Notes: generated by a model not told the origin, from the letters alone. Counted from the stretch's first letter, positions 25,690-35,061 are shown. The stretch is DNA of 64,000 bases from Phycisphaera sp. (GCA_016125215.1 WGMF01000015.1:62001-126000), one strand, 5' to 3'. Translations and numbers: made by a program.

Positions 25690-28600
25690 ATGACGAACAG
25701 CACGCTTGATACCGTGGCCCGAAGAGTCCATCGCATCGAGGTCCGACCCGTGGCCGGGGAGGGCGACCCGGTGGCGGCGGCGGTGCTCGATGAGGCCCGG
25801 CAAACGTTTGGCTTTGCCGTGGGCGTCCGCAGCGCGCGGGTGTTTCTGATCGAAGCGCCGCTCGACGATGAACAGGTGCGGCGCATCGCCGACGAATTGC
25901 TTGCCGACCCGGTGAGTCAGACCGCCAGTGTCACACAGCCTCGCATGACCGAGGGTGATGATCGGCCGGCCCCGGCCCTTTGTGCCGAAGTGCATTACCA
26001 GCCCGGCGTGATGGACCCGGTCGCACAATCGACGCGCGAGGCGATTGTCGAGATGTTCCCCGGGCTTGATGTGGACGAGGTCCAGGTCCGCACGGGGGTG
26101 CGTTACGACCTGCTCAACACCGACGCCCCCCCGGAGGCGGTGTCGAAGTTTGCCCAGCGTGCCCTGGCCAACACGGTGATCCACGAGGTCCACCTCAAGC
26201 CCTTTTTCCCCGACCGCTTCCCCGAGGCCCACGAGTCCGCGTTTAACGTGACGCACGTCTCGATCCGTGAACTGGACGACGAGGCGCTGACGAAAATGTC
26301 GCGCGATGCGCACCTGTTCCTGTCGCTCGACGAGATGCGCGCCATCCGGGATTACTTCCGGCAGACCCGACGCGAGCCGACGGACATCGAACTGGAAACC
26401 CTTGCTCAGACGTGGAGCGAGCACTGCGTCCACAAGACGCTCAAGTCGACCGTGCATTACACGCAACAACTCGGCCCGGACACGACGCCGATCGACTTCA
26501 AAAACCGCCCCGGCCACGAGGTCCACCCCGACGGGTCGGTCACCATCCACAACCTGCTCAAGAGCACCGTCGCCGCCGCGACGAACAAGTTGATGGAATC
26601 AGACCCCTTCCGGGAGTGGTGCGTGAGTGTCTTCAAAGACAACTCCGGCATCGTCAAGTTCGACGACGAAGACGGCGTGTGCATCAAGGTCGAAACGCAC
26701 AACCACCCCAGCGCGATCGAGCCCTACGGCGGTGCCGCAACGGGCATCGGCGGGTGCATCCGTGACGTGATGGGCACCGGGTTGGCTGCCAAACCCATTG
26801 CGAACACCGACACCTTCTGCGTGGCGCACCCGGAAGTCAAAGACCTTCCCAAAGGTGTGATCCCACCGAAGCGCATCCTTAAACAGGTCGTGGCCGGCGT
26901 GCGGGACTACGGCAACCGCATGGGCATCCCGACCGTCAACGGCTCGGTTTATTTCCACAACGACTACCTCGGCAACCCGCTTGTCTTTGCCGGTTGCGTC
27001 GGGTTGATCCCGCTCGACAAGTGCTTCGGCAGAGCGCTGCCGGGGGACCGCATCATCGCGCTGGGCGGGCGCACCGGGCGCGACGGCATCCACGGTGCCA
27101 CGTTCTCCAGTGCCGAACTCACCGACACCCACGCCGACGAGTTTGCCCACGCCGTGCAGATCGGCAACGCCATCACACAAAAGAAAACCCTCGACGTGAT
27201 CCTCCAGGCCCGCGACCCCCGCCCCCGGATGGACGAAGAGGGAAAACTTGCCGAGTCGAAGCCTCTCTTCAACGCCATCACCGACTGCGGCGCGGGCGGC
27301 TTCTCCAGCGCGGTGGGTGAGATGGGTTCCGAGGTCGGGGCCAATGTCGTGCTCGACCACGCGCCGCTCAAATACGCCGGCCTGTCTTACACCGAGGTCT
27401 GGATCAGCGAAGCACAGGAACGCATGGTCCTCGCGGTGCCCCCGCAGAACATTGATGCGCTGCGTGCGTTGTGCGAAGCCGAGGGCGTGGAGATGTGCGA
27501 CCTGGGCCAATTCGGCTGGCACGAAGCGGGCAGGCCCGATGAACCGGTGCTCGCGCTCAACTTCCGGGGCCAGGAAGTCGGTCGGTTGTCGATGCACATG
27601 CTCCACGAGGGCATCCCGACGCCGACACGCAAGGCCCACTGGTCCGCCGGGGCATCGCCAACCCCGACACCTGTCAACATGTCGGCCGGCAAGCTGGACC
27701 TCGGCGCTGCGCTCAGCGCCTTGCTTGCCCACCCGAACATCGCTTCCAAGCACTGGATCATCCGTCAGTATGACCACGAGGTCCAGGGCGGCAGCGTGGT
27801 CAAGCCTCTCACCGGTCCGATGCAACTCGGCCCGAGTGACGCTTCGGTGCTTCGTCCCAAACACACCAGCAAAAAAGGCATCGCACTGGGCTGCGGCCTG
27901 CAAACGGGCATGGGTGAAAAATACTCCGCCGGGGCTACTTCCGGGGTAAATACCGGGGGCGGGGGTGGGGATTCTTATGAGATGGTGCTTGCCGCGATTG
28001 ATGAAGCGGTGCGTAACGTCGTCTGTGTCGGGGCGGACGTGGAGCGTATTGCGATCCTCGACAACTTCTGTTGGCCGCGCTGTGATGATCCCAAACAGTT
28101 CGGCTCGCTCGTTCGTGCCGCCGAGGCGTGTTACGACGGGGCGCTGGCCTACCGGACGCCCTTCGTCTCCGGCAAGGACTCGCTCTCCAACCAGTTCACC
28201 ACCGAAGACGGCAAGCTCATCACGATCCCGCCGACGATGCTCATCACCGCGCTGGGGATCGTGCCGGACATTACGCGGTGCGTGACGATGGACGCTAAGC
28301 AAGCGGGCAACCTGCTTTTTGTGATCGGCAACACCACGGCTGCGATGGGCGGTTCGCACCATCACATGCGCTTAGGCCCACACGGCGACCCGCGCATCCC
28401 GAGGGTCGACCTCAGGCAAGGCCCGCTCAACGCGCGTGCGGTGGCGTCGCTCATCTCGCGCGGTCTGGTGCGGTCAGCGCATGACTGCTCGGACGGCGGG
28501 CTGCTCGTCGCGGCGGCGGAGATGGCGTTCGCCGGCGGGGTGGGGCTGGACATGGACCTCGCCGCGCTGCCCGGCAGTGAGTCACTCGACCCCGTCACCG

Positions 28601-28821
28601 CGTGTTTTGCCGAGACGCCCAGCCGATACCTTCTAGAGATCGCACCGGCATCACTCGACGCAACGCTGCGGATTTTACGGGATCAACGCATCCCGTTCGG
28701 GCAAGTCGGCACGTTTGCGAGACACGACCGCCTGACACTCCGCCCCCCCGACGGTGGTCAACTGTTGGACGCCAAGCTAACCGCGCTGCGGGAGACGTGG
28801 CGCAAGCCGCTGGATTGGTGA
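25690..28821 (+). CDS. purL: Phosphoribosylformylglycinamidine synthase with fused PurS-like region, lacking the glutaminase
   Basis: This 1043-residue enzyme makes FGAM from FGAR, ATP and ammonia in purine synthesis. Residues about 15-175 contain two consecutive PurS-like halves (IEVRPVAGEGDP... and EVHYQPGVMDPV...VIHEVHLKPFF), the fused dimer seen in large PurL. Then come the linker and the ATP-grasp-unrelated PurM-like repeats with TWSEHCVHKTLKS, KVETHNHPSAIEPYGGAATG, NGSVYFHNDYLGNP, DCGAGGFSSAVGEMG and SGKDSLSNQF. No class-I glutaminase domain follows, so PurQ must be separate. ATG 25690 is used. A Gly-rich insertion (SGVNTGGGGGDSY) near residue 755 looks unusual. Cofactor details are from the family. 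Confidence 0.9.
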   Translation: MTNSTLDTVARRVHRIEVRPVAGEGDPVAAAVLDEARQTFGFAVGVRSARVFLIEAPLDDEQVRRIADELLADPVSQTASVTQPRMTEGDDRPAPALCAEVHYQPGVMDPVAQSTREAIVEMFPGLDVDEVQVRTGVRYDLLNTDAPPEAVSKFAQRALANTVIHEVHLKPFFPDRFPEAHESAFNVTHVSIRELDDEALTKMSRDAHLFLSLDEMRAIRDYFRQTRREPTDIELETLAQTWSEHCVHKTLKSTVHYTQQLGPDTTPIDFKNRPGHEVHPDGSVTIHNLLKSTVAAATNKLMESDPFREWCVSVFKDNSGIVKFDDEDGVCIKVETHNHPSAIEPYGGAATGIGGCIRDVMGTGLAAKPIANTDTFCVAHPEVKDLPKGVIPPKRILKQVVAGVRDYGNRMGIPTVNGSVYFHNDYLGNPLVFAGCVGLIPLDKCFGRALPGDRIIALGGRTGRDGIHGATFSSAELTDTHADEFAHAVQIGNAITQKKTLDVILQARDPRPRMDEEGKLAESKPLFNAITDCGAGGFSSAVGEMGSEVGANVVLDHAPLKYAGLSYTEVWISEAQERMVLAVPPQNIDALRALCEAEGVEMCDLGQFGWHEAGRPDEPVLALNFRGQEVGRLSMHMLHEGIPTPTRKAHWSAGASPTPTPVNMSAGKLDLGAALSALLAHPNIASKHWIIRQYDHEVQGGSVVKPLTGPMQLGPSDASVLRPKHTSKKGIALGCGLQTGMGEKYSAGATSGVNTGGGGGDSYEMVLAAIDEAVRNVVCVGADVERIAILDNFCWPRCDDPKQFGSLVRAAEACYDGALAYRTPFVSGKDSLSNQFTTEDGKLITIPPTMLITALGIVPDITRCVTMDAKQAGNLLFVIGNTTAAMGGSHHHMRLGPHGDPRIPRVDLRQGPLNARAVASLISRGLVRSAHDCSDGGLLVAAAEMAFAGGVGLDMDLAALPGSESLDPVTACFAETPSRYLLEIAPASLDATLRILRDQRIPFGQVGTFARHDRLTLRPPDGGQLLDAKLTALRETWRKPLDW

Positions 28822-28864
28822 GGTGAAGTTATCGCGGTGAAGACCGGCGATGCCACCGCTGGCT

Positions 28865-30439
28865 TTATGTGACCGACACGATTGCCTCGACGAGGCCGTC
28901 GATGTTGGACCTGGTCGCCTCGACGGTGATCTCCACACCGAGGTCGCGCATCGTCTGCGAGGTGATCGGCCCGATCGAGGCGGCCCTGGCGTGTTTGAGC
29001 AGGTCTTTTTCTTTACCGAGCAGTTCGACAAGGTTCGACGCTGTGGAGGAACTGGTGAACGTCACCCAGTCGACGCTCTTCTCACGCAAAGCCGACAGCA
29101 CGCGCTCGGGCAGGTTGTCTGCGATCTTCGTCTGGTAGATGGGCAGGTCGGTCACAATAGCGCCGGCATCCATGAGCAGCGCGGGCAACGCGGGACGTGC
29201 GATATCCGCCCGCAGCAGCAGCATTATTTTGCCGTCCACGCCGTGCTTGGCAATGAGATCGGCCGCGAGGGATTCGGCCACGAAGCGCGTCGGGATGAGG
29301 TCGGCTGTGATGTTGAGTTTGTCACGCAGGGCCTCCTCGGTCGCTTCGCCGATCGCGGCGATCTTGACGTTCGCAAGGTGTCGGCTGTCGAGGTTGAGCA
29401 GTCTCATGCGCAGCGCCAGCGCCTCGACGCCGTTGGAAGAGGTGAGGACCACCCAGTCGTAATCGCGCAGCTTCCAGATGGCTTCGTCGATCTGCGTCCA
29501 GTCGTCGGGCTCGACGAGTTGGATGGTCGGCGCTTCGAGCACCTCGGCCCCGAGGGCGGCCAGTTTCACGGACAGGTCGCTGGCCTGCTGGCGTGTGCGT
29601 GTGACGAGGACGCGCTTGCCAAAGAGCGGGCGCAGCTGCGGGTTGGTGTAGAAATCCAGCCCCGGTTCATCGACGCCGGCCACGGGGCCGACGACGATGA
29701 TCGCCGGCGATGAGATGCCCGATTTTTCAACGTCTTCCACGACGCTGGCCAGCTTCGTGCGTGTCGAGCGCTGCCGGGGTGACGCGCCCCACTGCACGAG
29801 GGCCACGGGCGTGTCGGGGGTGGCCTCGTGCTTGAGGAACTCGTCACGGATCGACGCAAGCCGTCCGACGCCCATGTAAAAACAGACGGTACCCCCCGCG
29901 GCAACGAGGCCCGCAAGCGAGCGGTAATCGACGGAGGACTCTTCCTTGCCCGGCTCTTCGTGGCCTGTGACGAGCGTGACCGTGCTGGCAATTTTGCGGT
30001 GCGTGACAGGGACGCCCGCGAACATCGGCGCGGCTATGCCGGACGTGATGCCGGGGATCACTTCGCATGTCACGCCGTGCCGTGCAAGGTAGGCGGCTTC
30101 CTCGGCACCGCGACCGAAGAGGTAGGGGTCGCCGCCCTTGAGACGCACGACGTAGAAACCCTCATTGGCTTTGTCGACGAGCGTCTGATTGATGTCGTCC
30201 TGCGACATCTTGTGATCACGGGCACGCTTGCCCACGTCGATGAACTGCGCATCGGGCGGCGCGAGGTCCAATAACGCCGGGTTGGCCAGGGCGTCGAAGA
30301 CCACGACCTGCGCGTGTCGAAGAGCTTCGCAGCCCCGCACGGTAATCAGGTCCCAGTCCCCCGGACCCGCCCCCACGAGGCTGACCTGTACGGGTAATCC
30401 GGGACGCGACTTGATGTTTTTTTCACTTTCAAGGTTCAC
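28865..30439 (-). CDS. cobA-hemD: CobA-HemD fusion: uroporphyrinogen-III methyltransferase / synthase
   Basis: This 524-residue bifunctional enzyme works at the branch to sirohaem and cobalamin. Residues 1-255 are the SAM-dependent methyltransferase with VSLVGAGPGDWDLITVRG, VVFDALANP, RLKGGDPYLFGRGAEE, VIPGITSGIAAP and GVPVTHR. Residues about 265-524 are uroporphyrinogen-III synthase (KRVLVTRTRQQASDLSVKL, DWVVLTSSNGVEAL, VTFTSSSTASNLVELL, ASIGPITSQTMRDLGV). GTG 30439 is the most likely start: it is preceded by a GGAAGGG tract, and homology starts soon after. The fusion order is common in planctomycetes and Gram-positives. cbiX at 37682 would act next in the same pathway. Confidence 0.92.
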   Translation of the reverse strand: MNLESEKNIKSRPGLPVQVSLVGAGPGDWDLITVRGCEALRHAQVVVFDALANPALLDLAPPDAQFIDVGKRARDHKMSQDDINQTLVDKANEGFYVVRLKGGDPYLFGRGAEEAAYLARHGVTCEVIPGITSGIAAPMFAGVPVTHRKIASTVTLVTGHEEPGKEESSVDYRSLAGLVAAGGTVCFYMGVGRLASIRDEFLKHEATPDTPVALVQWGASPRQRSTRTKLASVVEDVEKSGISSPAIIVVGPVAGVDEPGLDFYTNPQLRPLFGKRVLVTRTRQQASDLSVKLAALGAEVLEAPTIQLVEPDDWTQIDEAIWKLRDYDWVVLTSSNGVEALALRMRLLNLDSRHLANVKIAAIGEATEEALRDKLNITADLIPTRFVAESLAADLIAKHGVDGKIMLLLRADIARPALPALLMDAGAIVTDLPIYQTKIADNLPERVLSALREKSVDWVTFTSSSTASNLVELLGKEKDLLKHARAASIGPITSQTMRDLGVEITVEATRSNIDGLVEAIVSVT

Positions 30440-30519
30440 GGGAAATAAACCCTTCCGTCTGTAGGACCGATGACGATTGATGATACCCCCCCCCAACGGT
30501 CCACGCACGGAGACACGTC

Positions 30520-30876
30520 ATGCCCGAGACTAACCTTCGACTGGTCAAAGAAGAACCCACAGACGCCATCCCCCTCGAACGAAGGATCGACTACCGCCAC
30601 ACGATCTCCGGCCGGGTCACCGCGCTGCAGACCACCGCCGGCAGCGAAGAGCACCACAACCGCATCTGTTCCTTGCAACTGCTCAACATATCCGACTCCG
30701 GCCTCGGAGCGGTCACGCAGGAACCCGTCGAACTCAACACACGCATCGTCGTCTTCTTCCCGCCCCACGGGCCCGAACGGGGCTTCGATAAATACGGCCA
30801 GGTCGTGCGCTGCGTCCACCGCGACGGCGGACACGAACTGGGCATCCGCTTCGAGAGCCAACTCCAGGCAGCCTGA
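30520..30876 (+). CDS. PilZ domain protein
   Basis: This 118-residue protein is a single PilZ domain. The cyclic-di-GMP binding motifs are visible as RRIDYR (RxxxR-like, residues about 21-26) and NISDSGLGA (D/NxSxxG, about 57-65), followed by HELGIRF in the last strand. It should bind cyclic di-GMP and report it to an unknown partner. It is divergent from cobA-hemD, with the two coding starts 80 bp apart. The HD-GYP protein in this window is probably inactive, so the c-di-GMP enzymes are elsewhere. Confidence 0.85.
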   Translation: MPETNLRLVKEEPTDAIPLERRIDYRHTISGRVTALQTTAGSEEHHNRICSLQLLNISDSGLGAVTQEPVELNTRIVVFFPPHGPERGFDKYGQVVRCVHRDGGHELGIRFESQLQAA

Positions 30877-30879
30877 CCC

Positions 30880-30935
30880 CCCGAACCCCCGGCCCCCCGG
30901 ACCCCCGGACCCCCGGACCCCCGGAAGTTACCCCG
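30880..30935. repeat. Tandem CCCCCGGA-type repeat after the PilZ gene
   Basis: An 8-bp unit close to CCCCCGGA is repeated about five times right after the PilZ stop, ending with an exact CCCCCGGAAGT (30918-30928) and a TTACCCCGG tail. It belongs to the CCCCCGGAAG family described in the findings. It fills part of the 175-bp gap before der. Confidence 0.75.
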
Positions 30936-31051
30936 GACCTAATTCCGTAAAGCCGGCGATGGCATCGCCTGTCCCCGGTATCTCTGCAAACCCCCATAAC
31001 CCGACATTCGCTAGAATGGCCCGTTTCCCCCAACTGGCCCGGCGTTGTCCC

Positions 31052-32416
31052 ATGCCCCCAATCGTTGCCATCATCGGTCGCCCCAACGTCGGCAAGTCCA
31101 GCCTGCTCAACGCGCTGGCCAAGCGGATGGTCAGCATCGTCGACCCGACCGCAGGTGTCACACGCGACCGTGTCTCGACGACCATCGAACTGGCTGAGGC
31201 ACGCAAGAACAAACCCGCCCGGCACATCGAACTCATCGACACCGGGGGCTACGGCATCGAAGATTCCCAGAACCTCACCGAGCACGTCGAGAGACAGATC
31301 GACCACGCCATCACGCAGGCGCAGGTCATCCTCTTCGTCCTCGATGCGCAGACCGGCATCGTCCCGCTCGACCAGGAAGTGGCCCGGCTGCTGCGTAAAC
31401 AGGGCGGCGAGAAGCGCGTCATCCTCGTGGCCAACAAGGTCGACAGCACCAAGCAGGAAGCGCTCGTGCCCGAACTCATGCGCATGGGCTTTGGCGATCC
31501 GGTGGCCATCTCCGCGCTGACGGGCCACAACGTCGGCGACCTGCGTGAACGGCTGCTTGAGTCGATCGACTTTGACTTGATACCCGACGACCAGCCCGCC
31601 GACACCGGGATGCTCCTGGCCATCGTCGGCAAACGCAACGCCGGCAAGAGCACCCTCGTCAACGCCCTGGCCGGTCAGGACCGCGTCATCGTCAGCGAGG
31701 TCGAGGGCACCACACGCGACTCGGTCGACGTGCGGTTCCAGATCGACGACCACGTCTTCACCGCCATCGATACGGCCGGCGTCCGCAAACGCAAGAGCAT
31801 CAAGGAGGACATCGAGTATTACTCGACCCACCGCGCGTTGCGATCGGTCCGCCGGGCGGACGTGGTGGTCCACCTCATCGACGCCACCGTGCCCGTGAGC
31901 CAGGTCGACCAACAATTAGCACAGGAAGTCCTCAAGCACTTCAAGCCCTGCATCGTCGCGGTCAACAAGTGGGACCTCGTCAAAGACCCGTCCAAGAAGG
32001 AAGAATTTGTCGAGTACCTCGACAAGGAGCTGCGCGGGCTGAACTTCGCGCCGATCGCGTACCTGTGTGCCAACAAGGGCGAGGGCGTGCGCGACCTTGC
32101 GGCCATGGCGCTCAACCTCCACGCCCAGGCCTCACACCGTGTGCCCACGAGCGAACTCAACAGCGTCATGGAGCAGGTGCTCAAGGAAAAGCCCCCGACC
32201 TCCAAGAGCGGACGGTTCCCCAAGGTGTATTACGTCACGCAACTGGCCACCAACCCGCCGACCGTCGCGCTCTTCGTCAATACGCCGCAGTTCTTCGACA
32301 ACTCGTACCAGCGTTACCTGCTCAACCGCATGCGCGACCTGCTGCCGTTCTCCGAGGTGCCGATCAAACTGGTCATCCGGGCAAGGCGGACGAACCGGGG
32401 CGAGTCCGAGGCATAA
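31052..32416 (+). CDS. der: Ribosome-associated GTPase Der (EngA)
   Basis: This 454-residue protein has two tandem GTPase domains, the hallmark of Der, which assists 50S ribosomal subunit assembly. Domain 1 has GRPNVGKSS (residues 9-17), DTGGYGIED and NKVD; domain 2 has GKRNAGKST (about 190-198), DTAGVRKRKSI and NKWD. A KH-like C-terminal domain ends VIRARRTNRGESEA. ATG 31052 starts the typical MPPIVAIIGRPNVGKS; the long upstream open frame is a shadow across PilZ. The 3' end overlaps the convergent glycosyltransferase gene by 44 bp, so the two messages can form antisense pairing. Confidence 0.95.
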   Translation: MPPIVAIIGRPNVGKSSLLNALAKRMVSIVDPTAGVTRDRVSTTIELAEARKNKPARHIELIDTGGYGIEDSQNLTEHVERQIDHAITQAQVILFVLDAQTGIVPLDQEVARLLRKQGGEKRVILVANKVDSTKQEALVPELMRMGFGDPVAISALTGHNVGDLRERLLESIDFDLIPDDQPADTGMLLAIVGKRNAGKSTLVNALAGQDRVIVSEVEGTTRDSVDVRFQIDDHVFTAIDTAGVRKRKSIKEDIEYYSTHRALRSVRRADVVVHLIDATVPVSQVDQQLAQEVLKHFKPCIVAVNKWDLVKDPSKKEEFVEYLDKELRGLNFAPIAYLCANKGEGVRDLAAMALNLHAQASHRVPTSELNSVMEQVLKEKPPTSKSGRFPKVYYVTQLATNPPTVALFVNTPQFFDNSYQRYLLNRMRDLLPFSEVPIKLVIRARRTNRGESEA

Positions 32417-33605
32417 TCAGGCGCTCAAACGCATCCGCCTTGGCCTCCCACGATTCATCAGCCAGACGTTTTCGAGCCTCGCGCTGCGCCCCAGGCAGGC
32501 CCGAGTGGGCACGTTCTTTGACGACACGGACAAGCTCGTCCGCCGTCGCCACCACGTCCGCCGCGTCGGACCACTCGCGCGTCGCGGGCAGCGCACGCAC
32601 CACCGTGGGCTTGCCGGTTGCCAGATACTCCTTGAACTTGAGCGGCTGCATCGCCCTTGTCACCGGCAGGTCGGCGTAGGGCATTACCAGCACGTCGGCG
32701 TGCTGCGCGAGCAGGGGTAACACACTGTAAGGTATCGCCCCCGGAAGACGGATCACGGGGTTTTTGGTCAGCGCGGGCGGTGCGCCGTCCTTCGGGCCCA
32801 CCAGCACAAGCTGGCCACACCTGCGCACCAGCGACCGGCACCACTCGACATCCATCCGCGGATCGATCACACCCCAGAAAAGCAAAATCGGCCCCTTCAC
32901 CCGGTCGGGCCACCACCCCGGCAGCGGCTCATTGGAAACCCGCGACCAATGCCCCGTATCGATCCCGTGCGTGAGCATCGCCGCCTCAACGCCCATCGTC
33001 TTGAGACGGTCCACAATCGTCTGCGACACCGCGACGACCCTATCCACGCGCTGCACCAGCGTGCGTTCCATCTCGTCCATCGTCTTGCCGTCCAAACCGG
33101 GCCAGACGGAAAAATCATCCACGCAGTAATAGACCCGGTGGTCCACGTCGAGCATCGGGAAAATGTCCGCAACGATGGGGATCGTCGTGACGGCGATGCG
33201 TGTGACGCCATCGCGGCGCGGGCCGAGCGTTGTGTTCACCGCCTCGCTCACCCACCGGGCATTCAGCCTGCGTTGCCAGCCGGTGCGGAAGCCGGGGTAC
33301 ATCCTCGGGCTGATGACCCTCAGGTTGGCAGGCATAGAGACTTCACTCTCACCTGATCTGGGTCTCACCCACGCCCGCAGCTTCCCGGCGATCTTGCCCA
33401 GGTCGCGCCACGACAGCCCCGGCGAGCGCGTGCCGATCGTGTTGACCCACAACGCACTGTGACGACCGAGCAATCTTTTGACCAGGTGCTGGCAGCTCGA
33501 TGGGTGCCTGCCCCAGTCGTCGGAAAAGACGACCAGCTCCACACTGTCGGGGCCTGCGCCCGCCGCGTTCGTGGTTGCACCCTCTGTCGCCGCGTTCATC
33601 ACCAT
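32373..33605 (-). CDS. GT4-like glycosyltransferase
   Basis: This 410-residue protein looks like a GT-B glycosyltransferase. The N-terminal lobe has VVFSDDWGRHPSSCQHL and LWVNTIGTR, and the middle has DHRVYYCVDDFSVWPG. The C-terminal lobe has ILLFWGVIDPRMD, DVLVMPYADLPVTRAMQPLK and FKEYLATGKPTVV, where PLKFKEYLATGKP is the donor-binding segment. A very similar layout occurs in exopolysaccharide gene clusters of the exosortase type, and an XrtA-style deacetylase lies 1.5 kb downstream. Donor and acceptor cannot be told from sequence. ATG 33599 is an equally good start two codons later. Confidence 0.8.
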   Translation of the reverse strand: MVMNAATEGATTNAAGAGPDSVELVVFSDDWGRHPSSCQHLVKRLLGRHSALWVNTIGTRSPGLSWRDLGKIAGKLRAWVRPRSGESEVSMPANLRVISPRMYPGFRTGWQRRLNARWVSEAVNTTLGPRRDGVTRIAVTTIPIVADIFPMLDVDHRVYYCVDDFSVWPGLDGKTMDEMERTLVQRVDRVVAVSQTIVDRLKTMGVEAAMLTHGIDTGHWSRVSNEPLPGWWPDRVKGPILLFWGVIDPRMDVEWCRSLVRRCGQLVLVGPKDGAPPALTKNPVIRLPGAIPYSVLPLLAQHADVLVMPYADLPVTRAMQPLKFKEYLATGKPTVVRALPATREWSDAADVVATADELVRVVKERAHSGLPGAQREARKRLADESWEAKADAFERLIMPRTRPGSSALPG

Positions 33606-33695
33606 AGATTAACCATCGGCCAAACACGCCGGGGCGGTTCGGCATAGGATATGGGGCTGACCGGACAACCCTTAACCCCAAGCTGGAGACTCGCC

Positions 33696-34211
33696 ATGAC
33701 CGAACGCACAGGCGTCATCACATTCAAAGGCAACCCCATGACCCTCGTCGGCCCCGAGGTCAAAGTCGGCTCACCCATGCCCGACTTCACCGCCACCGGC
33801 AACGACATGAAGCCCCGCAAGCTCTCGGAGTTCAAGGGCAAGACCGTCGTTGTCAGCGTCGTGCCCTCGCTCGACACGCCCGTGTGCGACATGCAGACGC
33901 GCAAGTTCAACGAAGAAGCCGGCAAGCTCGGCGACGGCGCAGTGGTGCTCACGCTCAGCGTCGACCTGCCCATGGCGCAGAAGCGCTGGTGCGGTGCAGC
34001 CGGCGCGACACACGTCACCACACTCTCGGACTACAAGGACCACTCGGCCGGCGTGGCGCTGGGCGTACGCATCAAGGAACTGGGCCTGCTCACCCGCGCG
34101 GTCTTTGTCGTGGACAAGGCCGGCGTCGTCAAGAGCGCCGAATACGTGAGCGAAGTCACGAAGGAACCCGACTACGCCAAGGCCCTGGCCGCGGTCAAGG
34201 CCGCGAGTTAA
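33696..34211 (+). CDS. tpx: Thiol peroxidase Tpx
   Basis: This 171-residue atypical 2-Cys peroxiredoxin reduces peroxides using thioredoxin. The peroxidatic cysteine is C64 in PSLDTPVCDMQTRKFN and the resolving cysteine is C99 in KRWCGAAG, matching C61 and C95 of the E. coli enzyme. Conserved TxxFKGNPxTLxG starts the protein. ATG 33696 is chosen by this N-terminal homology. It is followed by a strong terminator and is monocistronic. Confidence 0.96.
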   Translation: MTERTGVITFKGNPMTLVGPEVKVGSPMPDFTATGNDMKPRKLSEFKGKTVVVSVVPSLDTPVCDMQTRKFNEEAGKLGDGAVVLTLSVDLPMAQKRWCGAAGATHVTTLSDYKDHSAGVALGVRIKELGLLTRAVFVVDKAGVVKSAEYVSEVTKEPDYAKALAAVKAAS

Positions 34212-34244
34212 AGCCCCGTATCGAATCACACATTCAATAACAAA

Positions 34245-34273
34245 GCGGAGGGACAGGCGTCCCTCCGCCTTTT
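34245..34273 (+). terminator. Rho-independent terminator after tpx
   Basis: Perfect 10-bp stem GCGGAGGGAC / GTCCCTCCGC with loop AGGC, then CTTTT. It lies between tpx and the convergent lipoprotein gene. Confidence 0.88.
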
Positions 34274-34302
34274 ATTTAGCGGCTCGCGCGGTGATGCTCG
34301 GC

Positions 34303-34950
34303 TTACTTCATCATCCCGCCGAAGTCTTTCATCGCATCGTTGGCGGTGTCTTTGGCACCCTCTGTCGCCTGTTCGGCGGCGGCGGCGGTCGCGGCGTTCT
34401 GGACCTGCGTCTGTGCGCCGCTGAGCGCTTCCTTGAGCTTCTGGATCAGGCCGCCCAAGGCGTTGACATCACCCTCGGTGGCCGACCCGTCCGCGCCGGT
34501 GAGTGAAGCGAGCTTGTCTTTGGCGGTGTTGTATTGATCGGTCACGCTGGCGATGGCTTTGTCGATCATGGCCTTGGGGTCGCCGGTGATCTTCGAGGCC
34601 GCGTCCTTGAGCGTCGAGAGCTGGCTGCCGACCGATGCGAGCTGGTCCTTGTATTCGCTGAGTTTCGCGGCGTATTGGCTCACGGTTTCCTTGGTGGCAT
34701 CGACTTTCTCTTTCACCGCGTCGACCGCTTCGGTGGTCTTTTCCTGGACGGCGGTGGCCGCTTCCTTCACCGCATCACCGGCGTCGTTTGCGATCTCGCC
34801 GGCTTTGTCGGTCATCTCCTGCAGCGACGTGGACTCGGTGTGCGATGTCGCAGGCGTGCTCGACGTGGGCTGAGCCGGCGGCTGCTTCTTCTCACAACCC
34901 AGCACCATCACGACCGGTAAAACACAAAGGATTGACAAAGTCTTCTTCAT
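34303..34950 (-). CDS. Small coiled-coil lipoprotein of unknown function
   Basis: This 215-residue protein starts MKKTLSILCVLPVVMVLGC, a lipoprotein signal with lipobox VLGC, so it should be lipid-anchored. The mature part is rich in Ala, Lys, Glu and Asp with heptad-like helical stretches (AGEIANDAGDAVKEAATAVQ, EKTTEAVDAVKEKVDATKET) and resembles stress-related LEA/apolipophorin-like helical proteins. I do not recognise a defined family. ATG 34950 is chosen because the signal starts there. Confidence 0.72.
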   Translation of the reverse strand: MKKTLSILCVLPVVMVLGCEKKQPPAQPTSSTPATSHTESTSLQEMTDKAGEIANDAGDAVKEAATAVQEKTTEAVDAVKEKVDATKETVSQYAAKLSEYKDQLASVGSQLSTLKDAASKITGDPKAMIDKAIASVTDQYNTAKDKLASLTGADGSATEGDVNALGGLIQKLKEALSGAQTQVQNAATAAAAEQATEGAKDTANDAMKDFGGMMK

Positions 34951-35061
34951 GGCATGGCTCCCTGTTTGAGGTGATCGAACTTCAAACATTATCAAACCCC
35001 AGCCCCCGTGATGCAAATGTTGCGGGTGGGGTTTTCACCATGCCTTCAGAATGGGAACGGG

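Noticed and set aside
30470-31051. Der with a 194-residue N-terminal extension
   Set aside because: The extension is a Pro/Ser-rich shadow of the PilZ gene and the CCCCCGGA repeat; Der proteins begin at the P-loop region as after ATG 31052.
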